Assembly: GCF_020026305.1 (NCBI RefSeq)
Contig: NZ_CP075691.1
Location: forward strand, 5,394,001-5,458,000
DNA from: Streptomyces sp. 135
GTDB taxonomy: Bacteria > Actinomycetota > Actinomycetes > Streptomycetales > Streptomycetaceae
Direction of reading: 5' to 3'
DNA length: 64,000 nt
The notes under the pieces were generated by a model. That model did no database searches, was not told where the DNA came from, and worked only from the letters and a program-made list of their open reading frames with translations. Position numbers and translations under genes: made by a program. This document shows positions 36,651-44,940 of this stretch, piece by piece. Numbering within the stretch: the stretch's first letter is position 1; every line of letters starts with the position of its first letter.

Positions 36651-36679
36651 CTGACAGTTCGCTGACGCCACCCTGACAT
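36651..36679 (-). promoter_or_regulatory. SARP-type operator facing the tRNA-like array
   Basis: Three heptamers at exact 11-bp spacing on the plus strand, CTGACAG (36651), CTGACGC (36662) and CTGACAT (36673), i.e. XXGTCAG when read toward the tRNA-like genes. The last heptamer is 8 bp from GGCAATGTT, a possible -10. The other operators of this type read XXGTCAG or XXATCAG in the direction of their genes, so this one points at the array rather than at 36783. Confidence 0.7.
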
Positions 36680-36782
36680 GCACTTCCACGCCCGCCCCGT
36701 GAGCTATCCGCCCTTCCCATCAAAGGGGCGGCGGTGCTCTACTCTCATCGACCGCAACGGCTTTTCGAAAGGGATACGGATC

Positions 36783-37775
36783 ATGACCGTGACCGTAGTG
36801 GAAAATCCGATTCTCAAGGCTGTGAGCAGCTATACGCGGGCCGAGAACCCCAGCGCGTTCCTCGCGCTCAACAGCGGCAACAGCACCTACACCAGGCCCG
36901 GTTCGGACGGCGTCGTCGTCTACCGCAGGACCGGCCGGTTCGCCGTCCAGTTCGGCGGGCCCTTCGCCGCCCCCGAGGAGTACGACACCCTCCTCGACGG
37001 CTTCCGGGACCACGTGAAGGAGCAGGGGCTCACGCACGTCGGCGTCCAGCTCCAGCGCGACGACGCCGAGCGGTACGCGCGCCGCGGCTTCACCGTCAAC
37101 CAGATCGGCGCCTCCTGGGCCGTGAGCCTCGCGGAGTTCACCCTGCGCGGCACCCGCTTCATGCAGCTGCGCAACAAGATCTCCCGCGCCTACCGCAACG
37201 GCCTCCAGATCCAGGAGGTCAAGGCCGACGCCTGGCAGGACGCGCTGGAGACCATCGACGGCGCCTGGCTGTCCAGCAAGGGCGCCGCCCGCCCCCTGGA
37301 GTTCCTGGTCGGCGAGATCGGCGGCGAGGCCCAGGAGCACCGGCGGCTGTTCGTCGGCACGATCAACGACGCCCCGGTGGCGTACATCTCGTACTCTCCG
37401 GTCTTCGGCGGCCGCGCCGGCTGGATGCACGACCTGAGCCGGCGCGTGCCGGACGGGTCGCCGGGCCTGATGGAGGCCATCAACGCGCACGCCATCGAGG
37501 TGTTCCGCGGCGAGGGCGTCCCGTGGCTGCACTTCGGCTTCACGCCCTTCACCGGCCTGGACGCGGCGCACGAACTGGACGGCCACAGCCCGGCGTTCCA
37601 GTGGCTGATGCACGCCCTGTGGGCCGAGGGCGCCGCGCTCTACCCGGCCCAGACGCAGCTCTCGTACAAGCACAAGTGGGCGCCCGACGCGGTCATCCCG
37701 GAGTACGTCGCCTTCGACGGCCCCGCGTCACTGGCCTCCTTCGCGCACATCTTCCGCGCGTGCAACGCCTTCTGA
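36783..37775 (+). CDS. Aminoacyl-tRNA-dependent transferase (VlmA/MprF-like)
   Basis: A 330-residue double-GNAT protein of the DUF2156/LPG-synthase-like group, whose members move an aminoacyl group from tRNA to a small acceptor. Visible marks include FTLRGTRFMQLRNKISRA, WLSSKGAARPLEFLVGEIGG, VAYISYSPVFGGRAGWMHDLSRR and WLHFGFTPF. In valanimycin biosynthesis VlmA transfers serine from seryl-tRNA to an alkylhydroxylamine; here the seryl-tRNA synthetase at 41999, the amine N-hydroxylase at 49902 and the tRNA-Ser-like array 188 bp away support the same role. ATG 36783 follows AAGGGA. A TACTCT -10-like element is at 36740. Confidence 0.75.
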   Translation: MTVTVVENPILKAVSSYTRAENPSAFLALNSGNSTYTRPGSDGVVVYRRTGRFAVQFGGPFAAPEEYDTLLDGFRDHVKEQGLTHVGVQLQRDDAERYARRGFTVNQIGASWAVSLAEFTLRGTRFMQLRNKISRAYRNGLQIQEVKADAWQDALETIDGAWLSSKGAARPLEFLVGEIGGEAQEHRRLFVGTINDAPVAYISYSPVFGGRAGWMHDLSRRVPDGSPGLMEAINAHAIEVFRGEGVPWLHFGFTPFTGLDAAHELDGHSPAFQWLMHALWAEGAALYPAQTQLSYKHKWAPDAVIPEYVAFDGPASLASFAHIFRACNAF

Positions 37776-37835
37776 CGGCCGGTCAGTGCCGGTCCCGGCC
37801 CGTAAGCCGTAATCGACCCACAGGAGTGGACGACG

Positions 37836-37997
37836 ATGAGTGACACCGAGAAGACCGAAGCCCTCCAGCACGCCATGGTGGAACAGCTCATGGCTGTCAT
37901 CGCCGCCCCCGACGACGAGGACGTCGCCCGCGCCGCGGACACCGTGGTCCGCGACCTTGACGCCCTGCTGCGGGCCGAGCCCACCCCCGCGGCCTGA
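37836..37997 (+). CDS. Small acidic helical protein (53 aa)
   Basis: A short reading frame with AGGAG nine bases before ATG 37836 and normal high-GC codon bias. The protein is helical and acidic (ALQHAMVEQLMAVIAAPDDE, then RAADTVVRDLDALLRAE). It lies between the seryl-transferase gene and the desaturase operon, 60 bp after the former, so probably in its operon. I recognise no family. Confidence 0.6.
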   Translation: MSDTEKTEALQHAMVEQLMAVIAAPDDEDVARAADTVVRDLDALLRAEPTPAA

Positions 37998-38035
37998 GCG
38001 CGCGCGACGTGGCGCGCGGCCGTGCCGAGCAGCAC

Positions 38036-38064
38036 CGATCAGCTCAGCATCAGCGCCACATCAG
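38036..38064 (+). promoter_or_regulatory. SARP-type operator before the desaturase operon
   Basis: Three heptamers at 11-bp spacing: CGATCAG (38036), GCATCAG (38047) and ACATCAG (38058), reading toward the gene at 38176. They differ from the other operators by A in place of G before TCAG. GAACGCT follows at the -10 distance. Confidence 0.6.
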
Positions 38065-38175
38065 CGCCTCACGGAACGCTGCACACACGTTCGCCCGGCG
38101 TCCGTCCGGTGGGATACCCGACGCCGGGCGGGCGCCGCCGCCCGGTTCGGGCACTTCTTCCGAGGAGAGCTTCGT

Positions 38176-39294
38176 ATGCAGCGTCCAGACGTCCAGGGGA
38201 CCGGTGTCGCCGTCGTCCCGCAGCACCCCGCTGTCCCGCAGCACGCCGCCGCCCCGCAGCGCACCGGGGCATCCGCCACGTTCTCCGAGCTCCTCAAACG
38301 CGTCAAGGCGGAGGGGCTGCTCGACCTCGACCCGCGGTACTACATAGGGCGCCTCGCCCGGAACACCACGCTGCTGGTCGCCGGGCTCACCGCGTTCTTC
38401 CTGGTCGGCGACTCGTGGTGGCAGCTCGTCGTGGCGGTGTGGATGGGCCTCTGCGGCGGCCAGTCCTCGTTCATGTGGCACGACGCGGGCCACAAGGCGA
38501 TGTTCCGCGACAAGCGGGCCGCGTCCGCCGTCGGCTACTTCCACGCCAACTTCGTCAACGGGGTCAGCTTCGGCTGGTGGGTCAACCACCACAACCGCCA
38601 CCACAGCAACCCCAACCACCTGGACATGGACCCGGACATCGGCCGGCGCACCGCGATCTTCGACATCAAGCAGTACGCGACCCGCACCCGCCGGCAGCGC
38701 TTCATCGTGCGCTACCAGAGCGTGCTCTTCTTCGTGCTGCTCGTCCTCGAGTCGTTCAAGATGCACAAGACGGCCGTGAAGTCGATCAGCCAGGGCCTCA
38801 CCAAGCGCCCCGTCCTGGAGTCCACGCTGCTCCTCGCGCGCGCCGCCATTTATCTGACCTGCGTCTTCACCGTCCTCTCGCCGGTCCTCGCGGTCGCCTT
38901 CATCCTCGTCCAGCAGGCCACGCTCGGCGTCTACTTCGGCATGATCTTCGCCCCGAACCACAAGGGCATGGACGTCCGTGACGGTGACGAGGAGACCCTG
39001 GACTGGCTGGAGCGGCAGGTCCTCACCTCCCGCAACATCCGCCCGTCGTGGTTCATCGACTTCCTGTACGGCGGTCTCAACTACCAGGTCGAGCACCACC
39101 TGTTCCCGGCCATGCCGCAGAAGAACCTGGGCCGCGCCCGGGAGCTGACCCGCGAGTACTGCGCCGAGCGTGGCGTGCCGTACCACGAGGTCGGCTTCTG
39201 GGCCTCCTACCGCGAGGTGGCCTCCTACCTGCACGAGGTCAGCGCGCCGGTGCGCCGGGGTGAGGTCGACGCGCACATCGAACGGGCCGCCTGA
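38176..39294 (+). CDS. Membrane fatty-acid desaturase 2
   Basis: A 372-residue desaturase with HDAGH, HNRHH and the front-end-type QVEHHLF box, and four or more membrane segments. The N-terminus has a Gln/Pro/Ala-rich stretch (PQHPAVPQHAAAPQ). It may install the alkene next to or along the alkyl chain, as in alkenyl azoxy compounds such as elaiomycin (role inferred). ATG 38176 follows GAGGAGAGC. It shares its operon with MFS 3, ferredoxin and FabI; the ferredoxin is a natural electron donor. Confidence 0.9.
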   Translation: MQRPDVQGTGVAVVPQHPAVPQHAAAPQRTGASATFSELLKRVKAEGLLDLDPRYYIGRLARNTTLLVAGLTAFFLVGDSWWQLVVAVWMGLCGGQSSFMWHDAGHKAMFRDKRAASAVGYFHANFVNGVSFGWWVNHHNRHHSNPNHLDMDPDIGRRTAIFDIKQYATRTRRQRFIVRYQSVLFFVLLVLESFKMHKTAVKSISQGLTKRPVLESTLLLARAAIYLTCVFTVLSPVLAVAFILVQQATLGVYFGMIFAPNHKGMDVRDGDEETLDWLERQVLTSRNIRPSWFIDFLYGGLNYQVEHHLFPAMPQKNLGRARELTREYCAERGVPYHEVGFWASYREVASYLHEVSAPVRRGEVDAHIERAA

Positions 39295-40781
39295 TGGTCG
39301 ACACGGTCACCAGACCGGCGGCCGGCGGCACGGCCGCCGGGCCCGCCGCCCCTGCCACCGCGGCTTCCATCGGTGCCAGGCTCGACCGGATGCCGATCAC
39401 CCCGACGCACCGCAGCGTCACCGCGGTCATCGGCGTCGGGCTGCTCTTCGACACGTTCGAGAACAACCTCTCCGGCACCATCGCCAAGGTCCTCCAGGAC
39501 GACTTCGCGTTCGGCGCCACCCAGCTCAAGCTGGTGCTCGCCTCCGCCTTCATCGGCCAGTTCATCGGCTCGCTCGTGCTCGGCAAGGTCGCCGACCGGT
39601 ACGGGCGGCGCCGGGCGTTCCTGATCAACCTCGCGATCTACTCGGGGTTCTCGCTGCTCGGGGCCTTCTCGCCGAACGCGGCCTGGCTGATCGTGACCCG
39701 CTTCTTCGCCGGCGTCGGCATCGGGGCCGAACAGTCGCTCTCCGACTGCTACCTGTCCGACGTACTGCCCGCCAAGAAGCGCGGCAGGTTCATCGCCTGG
39801 GCCTACACCCTCGCCTTCTGCGGGGTGCCCGCCGTGGGCGTCGCCGCGCTGTGGCTCGTCCCGCTGACCCCGCTCGGCATCGACGGCTGGCGCTGGCTCT
39901 TCGTGATCGGGGCGCTCGGCTCGGCCGTGGTGTGGGTGCTGCGCAGGCGGCTGATCGAGTCACCGCGCTGGCTGGCCACGGTCGGCCGCGAGGACGAGGC
40001 GGACGCGCTGGTCTCCCGCATGGAGGCCGAGGTCGTCCCCGGCGGGGCGGCTCCGGCGCCCACCGCGACCCCGGAGCCCGCCGCCGAGCCCGCCACGGCG
40101 AAGAAGACCATCCCCGCGACGGAGACCGCCTCCGCGACGGAGACCGCCTCCGCGACGGAGACCGCCCCCGCCACCCGGCTGCGCGACATCTTCCAGCCCC
40201 ACCTGCGCCGCCGCACCGTCATGCTCTGGATCTTCTGCTCGCTGTCGACGGTCGGCTACTACGGCTTCGGCACGCTGGCGCCGCAGATCCTGGCCGCCAA
40301 GGGGTACGGGATCGTCGCCGGGATCGGCTTCACCGCGGTCTGCTTCCTCGGCTACCCCGTCGGCTCCGCGCTCACGGTGCCGATCATCGACCGCTTCGAC
40401 CGCAAGAAACTGGTGGCCGCCTCGGCCGCCTCGATGGTCGTCGCGGGGCTCGGCTTCTCCTTCGCGGGCACACCGGCGCTCATCATGGTGTTCGGCTTCG
40501 TCTACACCGTGTGCAGCAACATCTTCTCCAACGTCAGCCACGTCTATCTCGCCGAGCAGTACCCGACCGCCATCCGCGCGGCCGCGTCCGGCGCCGCGTA
40601 CTCGCTGTCCAAACTCAGCGCCGCGGCCCTGCCGTTCGTGCTGCTGCCGGTCCTCCAGTCGTACGGTCCCGGCGCGTTGTTCGGCGTCATCGCCGCCGTG
40701 ATGGCCGCGCTCGCCACGACGGTCCTCTCGCTGGGGGAGCGCACCACCGGCGCCTCGGTCGACCGCGCGCCCACCGACTGA
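39294..40781 (+). CDS. MFS transporter 3 (metabolite:proton symporter type)
   Basis: A 495-residue major facilitator of the sugar/aromatic-acid porter type, with GKVADRYGRRRAF in loop 2-3 and PSxRW-like ESPRWLATVGR before the central loop. That loop carries three copies of an 18-bp repeat (ATETAS). Start ATG 39294 overlaps the desaturase stop by one base. A candidate exporter, or importer of a precursor. Confidence 0.85.
   Translation: MVDTVTRPAAGGTAAGPAAPATAASIGARLDRMPITPTHRSVTAVIGVGLLFDTFENNLSGTIAKVLQDDFAFGATQLKLVLASAFIGQFIGSLVLGKVADRYGRRRAFLINLAIYSGFSLLGAFSPNAAWLIVTRFFAGVGIGAEQSLSDCYLSDVLPAKKRGRFIAWAYTLAFCGVPAVGVAALWLVPLTPLGIDGWRWLFVIGALGSAVVWVLRRRLIESPRWLATVGREDEADALVSRMEAEVVPGGAAPAPTATPEPAAEPATAKKTIPATETASATETASATETAPATRLRDIFQPHLRRRTVMLWIFCSLSTVGYYGFGTLAPQILAAKGYGIVAGIGFTAVCFLGYPVGSALTVPIIDRFDRKKLVAASAASMVVAGLGFSFAGTPALIMVFGFVYTVCSNIFSNVSHVYLAEQYPTAIRAAASGAAYSLSKLSAAALPFVLLPVLQSYGPGALFGVIAAVMAALATTVLSLGERTTGASVDRAPTD
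40116..40169 (+). repeat. 18-bp minisatellite in the MFS 3 central loop
   Basis: Three in-frame copies (one mismatch in the third) encode ATETAS repeats between the two transporter halves. Length changes here would not shift the frame. Confidence 0.85.
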
Positions 40782-40816
40782 CCCCACCGTCCCGCCGACC
40801 TGATGAGGAACGCCTC

Positions 40817-41140
40817 ATGGCCTATGTCATCGCTCAGCCCTGCGCCGACGTGAAGGACATGTCCTGCGTCGACGAATGCCCCGTGGACTGCATCTACGAG
40901 GGCGGCCGCGCCCTGTACATCCACCCCGAGGAATGCGTGGACTGCGGCGCCTGCGAGCCCGTCTGTCCCGTGGAGGCCATCTACTTCGAGGACGACGTGC
41001 CCGCCGGGTGGGGCGACCACCGCGGCTCCAACGCCGCCTTCTTCGCCGCGCTCGGCTCGCCCGGCGGCGCCGCCACGCTCGGGGCGCAGCCGCACGACTC
41101 CGCCCTGGTCGCGTCGCTGCCGCAGGCGGTGGCGTCATGA
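40817..41140 (+). CDS. Seven-iron ferredoxin
   Basis: A 107-residue bacterial ferredoxin. The first cluster motif is CADVKDMSCVDECPVDC and the second CVDCGACEPVCP, the pattern of [3Fe-4S][4Fe-4S] ferredoxins. It would feed electrons to the desaturase, the diiron oxidase at 45960, or both. ATG 40817 follows GATGAGGAACG. Confidence 0.9.
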   Translation: MAYVIAQPCADVKDMSCVDECPVDCIYEGGRALYIHPEECVDCGACEPVCPVEAIYFEDDVPAGWGDHRGSNAAFFAALGSPGGAATLGAQPHDSALVASLPQAVAS

Positions 41141-41910
41141 GCGGGCTGCTCGCGGGCAAGCGCGTCCTGGTGACGGGCGTCCTCACCGAGGCGTCCATCG
41201 CCTTCCACGCGGCGCGCGTCGCCCAACTGGAGGGCGCCGAGGTGGTGCTGACCGGCTTCGGGCGGCTCTCCCTCATCGAGCGCACCGCCGCCCTGCTGCC
41301 GAAGCCGGCCCCGGTCGTGGAGCTGGACGTCACCGACCCGGCGCACCTGGACGGCCTCGCCGACCGCCTCCGCGAGCATGTCGGTGACGCGGGCGGCCTC
41401 GACGGCGTCGTGCACTCCATCGCCTACGGCCCGCCCGGCGCCTTCCACTTCCTCGACGGCGCCTGGGAGGACGTGTCGACCGCCGTGCACGTCTCCGCGT
41501 ACTCCCTGAAGTCCCTGACCACCGCCTGCCTGCCGCTGATGGAACCGCGCGGCGGCTCGGTGGTGGGCGTCACCTTCGACGCCACCGTGGCCTGGCCGAA
41601 GTACGACTGGATGGGCGTCGCGAAGGCGGCCCTGGAGTCCACCAGCCGCTACCTCGCCCGCGACCTCGGCCCCCGCGGCGTCCGCTGCAACCTCGTCGCC
41701 GCCGGCCCGTTGCGCTCTATGGCCGCCAAGTCCATCCCGGGCTTCTCCGAGCTGGCCGACGACTGGCACACCCGCGCCCCGGCCGGCTGGGACCTCACCG
41801 ACCCGGAGCCCGCGGCTCGCGGCATCGTCGCGCTGCTCTCGGACTTCTTCCCCCGCACGACGGGCGAGATCGTCCACGTCGACGGCGGCGCCCACATGAT
41901 GGGCGCGTGA
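41137..41910 (+). CDS. fabI: Enoyl-ACP reductase, InhA-type
   Basis: A 257-residue SDR. The glycine motif reads VTGVLTEASIAFHAA, and the catalytic Tyr and Lys are in WPKYDWMGVAKAALE, the mycobacterial InhA layout. It would complete each elongation cycle with FabF/FabH and the ACP of this cluster. ATG 41137 overlaps the ferredoxin stop. A second role as a resistant target copy is possible but not shown. Confidence 0.85.
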   Translation: MSGLLAGKRVLVTGVLTEASIAFHAARVAQLEGAEVVLTGFGRLSLIERTAALLPKPAPVVELDVTDPAHLDGLADRLREHVGDAGGLDGVVHSIAYGPPGAFHFLDGAWEDVSTAVHVSAYSLKSLTTACLPLMEPRGGSVVGVTFDATVAWPKYDWMGVAKAALESTSRYLARDLGPRGVRCNLVAAGPLRSMAAKSIPGFSELADDWHTRAPAGWDLTDPEPAARGIVALLSDFFPRTTGEIVHVDGGAHMMGA

Positions 41911-41934
41911 CCCGGCGCCCGCGAGGCCACAGCG

Positions 41935-41970
41935 GTGGGGGAGTTCAGGTGATCACCTGAACTCCCCCAC
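41935..41970. terminator. Bidirectional terminator between convergent operons
   Basis: A perfect 18-bp inverted repeat (GTGGGGGAGTTCAGGTGA and its complement) followed by TTTACG. It separates fabI from the convergent seryl-tRNA synthetase gene. Confidence 0.9.
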
Positions 41971-41998
41971 TTTACGTGCCGTTGAAGGACCCGATCGG

Positions 41999-43276
41999 TC
42001 ACTCGGTCGTGCCGTCGGGCAGGATGCGGCGGAATCCCGCGTACGAGATGAGCGCCTCGGGCAGCTCCACCGAACCGTCCGGCCGGACGCCCTGCTCCAG
42101 CAGCGCGGCCACCGTCCGGCCGATGGGCAGCGCCGAGCCGTTGAGGGTCGCCGCGGGCTCCTTGCGGCCGTCCGCGGTGCGGTGCCGGATGCCGGCGCGG
42201 CGGGCCTGGAAGGTGCCGCAGTCGGAGACCGAGGAGATCTCGCGGTAGGCGCCGCTGCCCGGCAGCCACACCTCGATGTCGTACGTCATCCGGGCCGAGA
42301 ACCCGAGGTCGCCCGCGGGCAGCAGCACGATCCGGTAGGAGAGTTCGAGGCGCCGCAGGCACTCCTCGGCGTGGCCCAGCATGAGTTCCAGCTGCGCCTG
42401 GGCGTCCTCGGGGGCGCAGACGCGGACCAGCTCCACCTTCTCGAACTGGTGCAGCCGCAGGATGCCCCGGGTGTCCCTGCCGTATGCCCCGGCCTCCGCG
42501 CGGAAGCACGGCGTGCGCGACGTGAACGCGTACGGCAGCTCGCGGGCGTCCAGCGTCGCCTGCGCGAGCAGGTTGGTCAGCGGGACCTCGGCGGTGGGGA
42601 TCAGGAACAGCTCACGGTCGCCGACCTGCGTGGCGAACAGGTCCTCCGCGAACTTGGGGAGCTGGCCGGTGCCCGTCATGGTGTCGCGGTTGACGAGGAA
42701 CGGCACCGAGTGCTCGGTGTAGCCGTGCTCGGCGGTGTGCAGATCGAGGAAGAAGTCGGCGAGCGCCCGCTCCAGGCGGGCCCCGGGCCCCCGGCTCACG
42801 GTGAAGCGGGCGCCGGACAGCCGCGCCGCCGCCTTGCCGTCGAAGATGCCGAGCCGCTCCCCGATGTCGGCGTGGTGCCGGTCGCCGGCCGCCGCGCACG
42901 GGGGCGGGCCGCCGCGGCGCACCTCCACCGCCTCCTTCTCGGAGTCGCCGTCCGGCACGGTGTCGAGGGGGATGTTGGGGATGGCCAGGACCAGGTCGGC
43001 GAGGCGCCTGCCCGCCTCCTTGGCGGCGGCCTCGGCCCGCTGGACCTCGGCGCGCAGCGCGCGGGCCGCCTCCTTCTCCTCCTCGGTGGGCGGTCCGGCC
43101 CTGCGTTCGCGGGTGGCGCGGTTCATCTCGGTGCGCAGCCGGGTCACCTCGGCCTGGGCGTCGGCCCGGCCGCGGTGGGCCGCCTCCAGCGCGGCCACGT
43201 CGAGGTCGTGGCGGCGGCGGGCGAGGCGGCGCACCGCGTCGGGCCCGGACGCGATCAGTTCGCGCGGATCGTGCAT
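41999..43276 (-). CDS. serS: Seryl-tRNA synthetase (cluster copy)
   Basis: A 425-residue class II synthetase: N-terminal coiled-coil arm (about 25-105, which grips the long variable arm of tRNA-Ser), then motif 2 (FRAEAGAYGRDTRGILRLHQFEKVEL) and motif 3 (ATLNGSALPIGRTVAALLEQ). SerRS reads the variable arm and acceptor, not the anticodon. As the last gene of the azoxy operon it corresponds to VlmL of the valanimycin pathway, supplying seryl-tRNA for small-molecule chemistry. ATG 43276 follows AGGAGAAGCC. A separate housekeeping copy elsewhere is expected. Confidence 0.9.
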   Translation of the reverse strand: MHDPRELIASGPDAVRRLARRRHDLDVAALEAAHRGRADAQAEVTRLRTEMNRATRERRAGPPTEEEKEAARALRAEVQRAEAAAKEAGRRLADLVLAIPNIPLDTVPDGDSEKEAVEVRRGGPPPCAAAGDRHHADIGERLGIFDGKAAARLSGARFTVSRGPGARLERALADFFLDLHTAEHGYTEHSVPFLVNRDTMTGTGQLPKFAEDLFATQVGDRELFLIPTAEVPLTNLLAQATLDARELPYAFTSRTPCFRAEAGAYGRDTRGILRLHQFEKVELVRVCAPEDAQAQLELMLGHAEECLRRLELSYRIVLLPAGDLGFSARMTYDIEVWLPGSGAYREISSVSDCGTFQARRAGIRHRTADGRKEPAATLNGSALPIGRTVAALLEQGVRPDGSVELPEALISYAGFRRILPDGTTE

Positions 43277-43410
43277 GGCTTCTCCTGGGGTCTGCGGTGC
43301 GTGGCGGGGGAGATGCGCCGAGCCGCCCCCCTGGCGGAGGGGCGGCTGCGGCTCCTGCCGGGGCAGGGCGGGGGAGACGGGCGGGGCTGGGAGCGGGTCC
43401 GCTCCGGTGT

Positions 43411-44631
43411 TCACGCCGGGGCGAGGGCCAGGACGGTGTTCTGGCCGCCGAACCCGCAGGAATTGCTGAGCGCCAGGTCGATGGGCATGGAGGTCGCCGA
43501 GTACGCCAGCTTGATGTCGACCTCCGCGCCCGGCATGACCAGGTTGGCGATGGGCGGCACCAGTTCGTGCTCGATGCTCAGCAGCGTGAACGCCGCCTCC
43601 ACCGCGCCCGCCGCGCCGAGCAGATGCCCGGTCACGCCCTTGGTCGAGGTGACCAGCGGATCCCCCTGGAGGGTCCGTTTGATCATCCGTGCCTCGGCGA
43701 CGTCGTTGAGCGGCGTCGAGGTGCCGTGGGCGTTCACATGCTGTACGTCGTCCGGATCCGCGCCGGCGTCGGCGAGGGCCGCGCGGACCGCCGCCTCCAC
43801 CCCGGCGCCGTCCGGATGCGGCGACGTCATGTGATGGGCGTCCGCGGTGGCGCCGTAGCCGATGATCCGGCCGTGCTGGTGCGCACCGCGGGCCCGGGCG
43901 TCCTCGACGCGTTCCATGACGAGGATCCCGGCGCCCTCGCCCGCGACGAAGCCGTCCCGCTCCGCGTCGAAGGGACGCGAGGCGAGCGTCGGGTCGTCCT
44001 CGCGCTTGGACAGGGCGCCCATCTGCGCGAACCCGGCCATCACCAGCGGCGTGATCATGGCCTCGCTGCCGCCCGCGAGGACGACGTCGCAGCGGCCGAG
44101 CGCCAGCAGGTCCCGGGCCGTGCCGATGGCCGTCGCCCCGGAGGCGCAGGCGGTGGCCACCACCAGGTTGGGTCCCGTCGCCCCGAACTCGATGGCCGTC
44201 TGACCGGCCAGCATGTTCGGCAGCTGCATGGGCAGCAGCAGCGGCGAGACCCGGTCGGCGCCCTTCTCCAGCAGGGCGCGGTGCTGTTCCTCGACGGTGC
44301 CGGGGCCGCCGTCCGCGCAGCCGAGCACCACCCCGACCCGGGCGCCGTCCCAGGTCAGCGGGTCGAGCCCGGCATCCGCGATGGCCTCGCGTGCCGCGAC
44401 CAGCGCGAACTGCACGAACCGGTCGAGCCGGTGGGCCCGGCGAGCGGACAACAGCGCTTCCGGGTCGAAGCCGGGCACGCGGCAGGAGATCCGTACCGGA
44501 TTGTCCGCCAGTACGGGATCGAACGCCGCGCCCGATCGGCCCTCGCAGACCGCCGCCCAGCTCGGCCCGACCCCGATACCGCCCGGGGTGACGAGACCGA
44601 GCCCGGTGACGGCGATGTCGATGCCGGCCAT
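43411..44631 (-). CDS. fabF: 3-ketoacyl-ACP synthase II
   Basis: A 406-residue KAS II-type condensing enzyme with the catalytic Cys in VVATACASGATAIG, the first His in HVNAHGTSTPLNDVAE and the second in STKGVTGHLLGAAGAVE. It elongates the chain on the adjacent ACP with malonyl units. ATG 44631 overlaps the ACP stop by one base. The partner FabH is two genes upstream in the operon. Confidence 0.92.
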   Translation of the reverse strand: MAGIDIAVTGLGLVTPGGIGVGPSWAAVCEGRSGAAFDPVLADNPVRISCRVPGFDPEALLSARRAHRLDRFVQFALVAAREAIADAGLDPLTWDGARVGVVLGCADGGPGTVEEQHRALLEKGADRVSPLLLPMQLPNMLAGQTAIEFGATGPNLVVATACASGATAIGTARDLLALGRCDVVLAGGSEAMITPLVMAGFAQMGALSKREDDPTLASRPFDAERDGFVAGEGAGILVMERVEDARARGAHQHGRIIGYGATADAHHMTSPHPDGAGVEAAVRAALADAGADPDDVQHVNAHGTSTPLNDVAEARMIKRTLQGDPLVTSTKGVTGHLLGAAGAVEAAFTLLSIEHELVPPIANLVMPGAEVDIKLAYSATSMPIDLALSNSCGFGGQNTVLALAPA

Positions 44632-44864
44632 CAGACCTTCGCGCTCCTCGTCTCCATGAGTTCCACCATGTCGGCCACGGTCTCGGCCTCCAGGAGGTCG
44701 TCGTCGCTGACGTCTATGTCCAGTTCGGACTTGAGCAGCAGCGACAGCTCCACCACGGCCAGCGAGTCCAGCTCGATGTCGTCCCTGGTGGCCTCGGGCG
44801 TGATGGCCTCGGGCGACACCTTGAGCTTGTTGGACAGGATTTCCTTGAGCTGCTCCAGCATCAT
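44631..44864 (-). CDS. Acyl carrier protein
   Basis: A 77-residue ACP with the phosphopantetheine Ser in DDIELDSLAVVELSLLL. ATG 44864 (followed by a second ATG) is preceded by AAAGGGAT. It lies between fabH and fabF, giving a small dedicated type II fatty acid synthase. Confidence 0.92.
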   Translation of the reverse strand: MMLEQLKEILSNKLKVSPEAITPEATRDDIELDSLAVVELSLLLKSELDIDVSDDDLLEAETVADMVELMETRSAKV

Positions 44865-44940
44865 GACGATCCCTTTCGGAAGGCGTACGCACGGTGCGGC
44901 GTACGGGTCTTGAGGAGGTACCGCCGGGCGCCGGTGGGCG

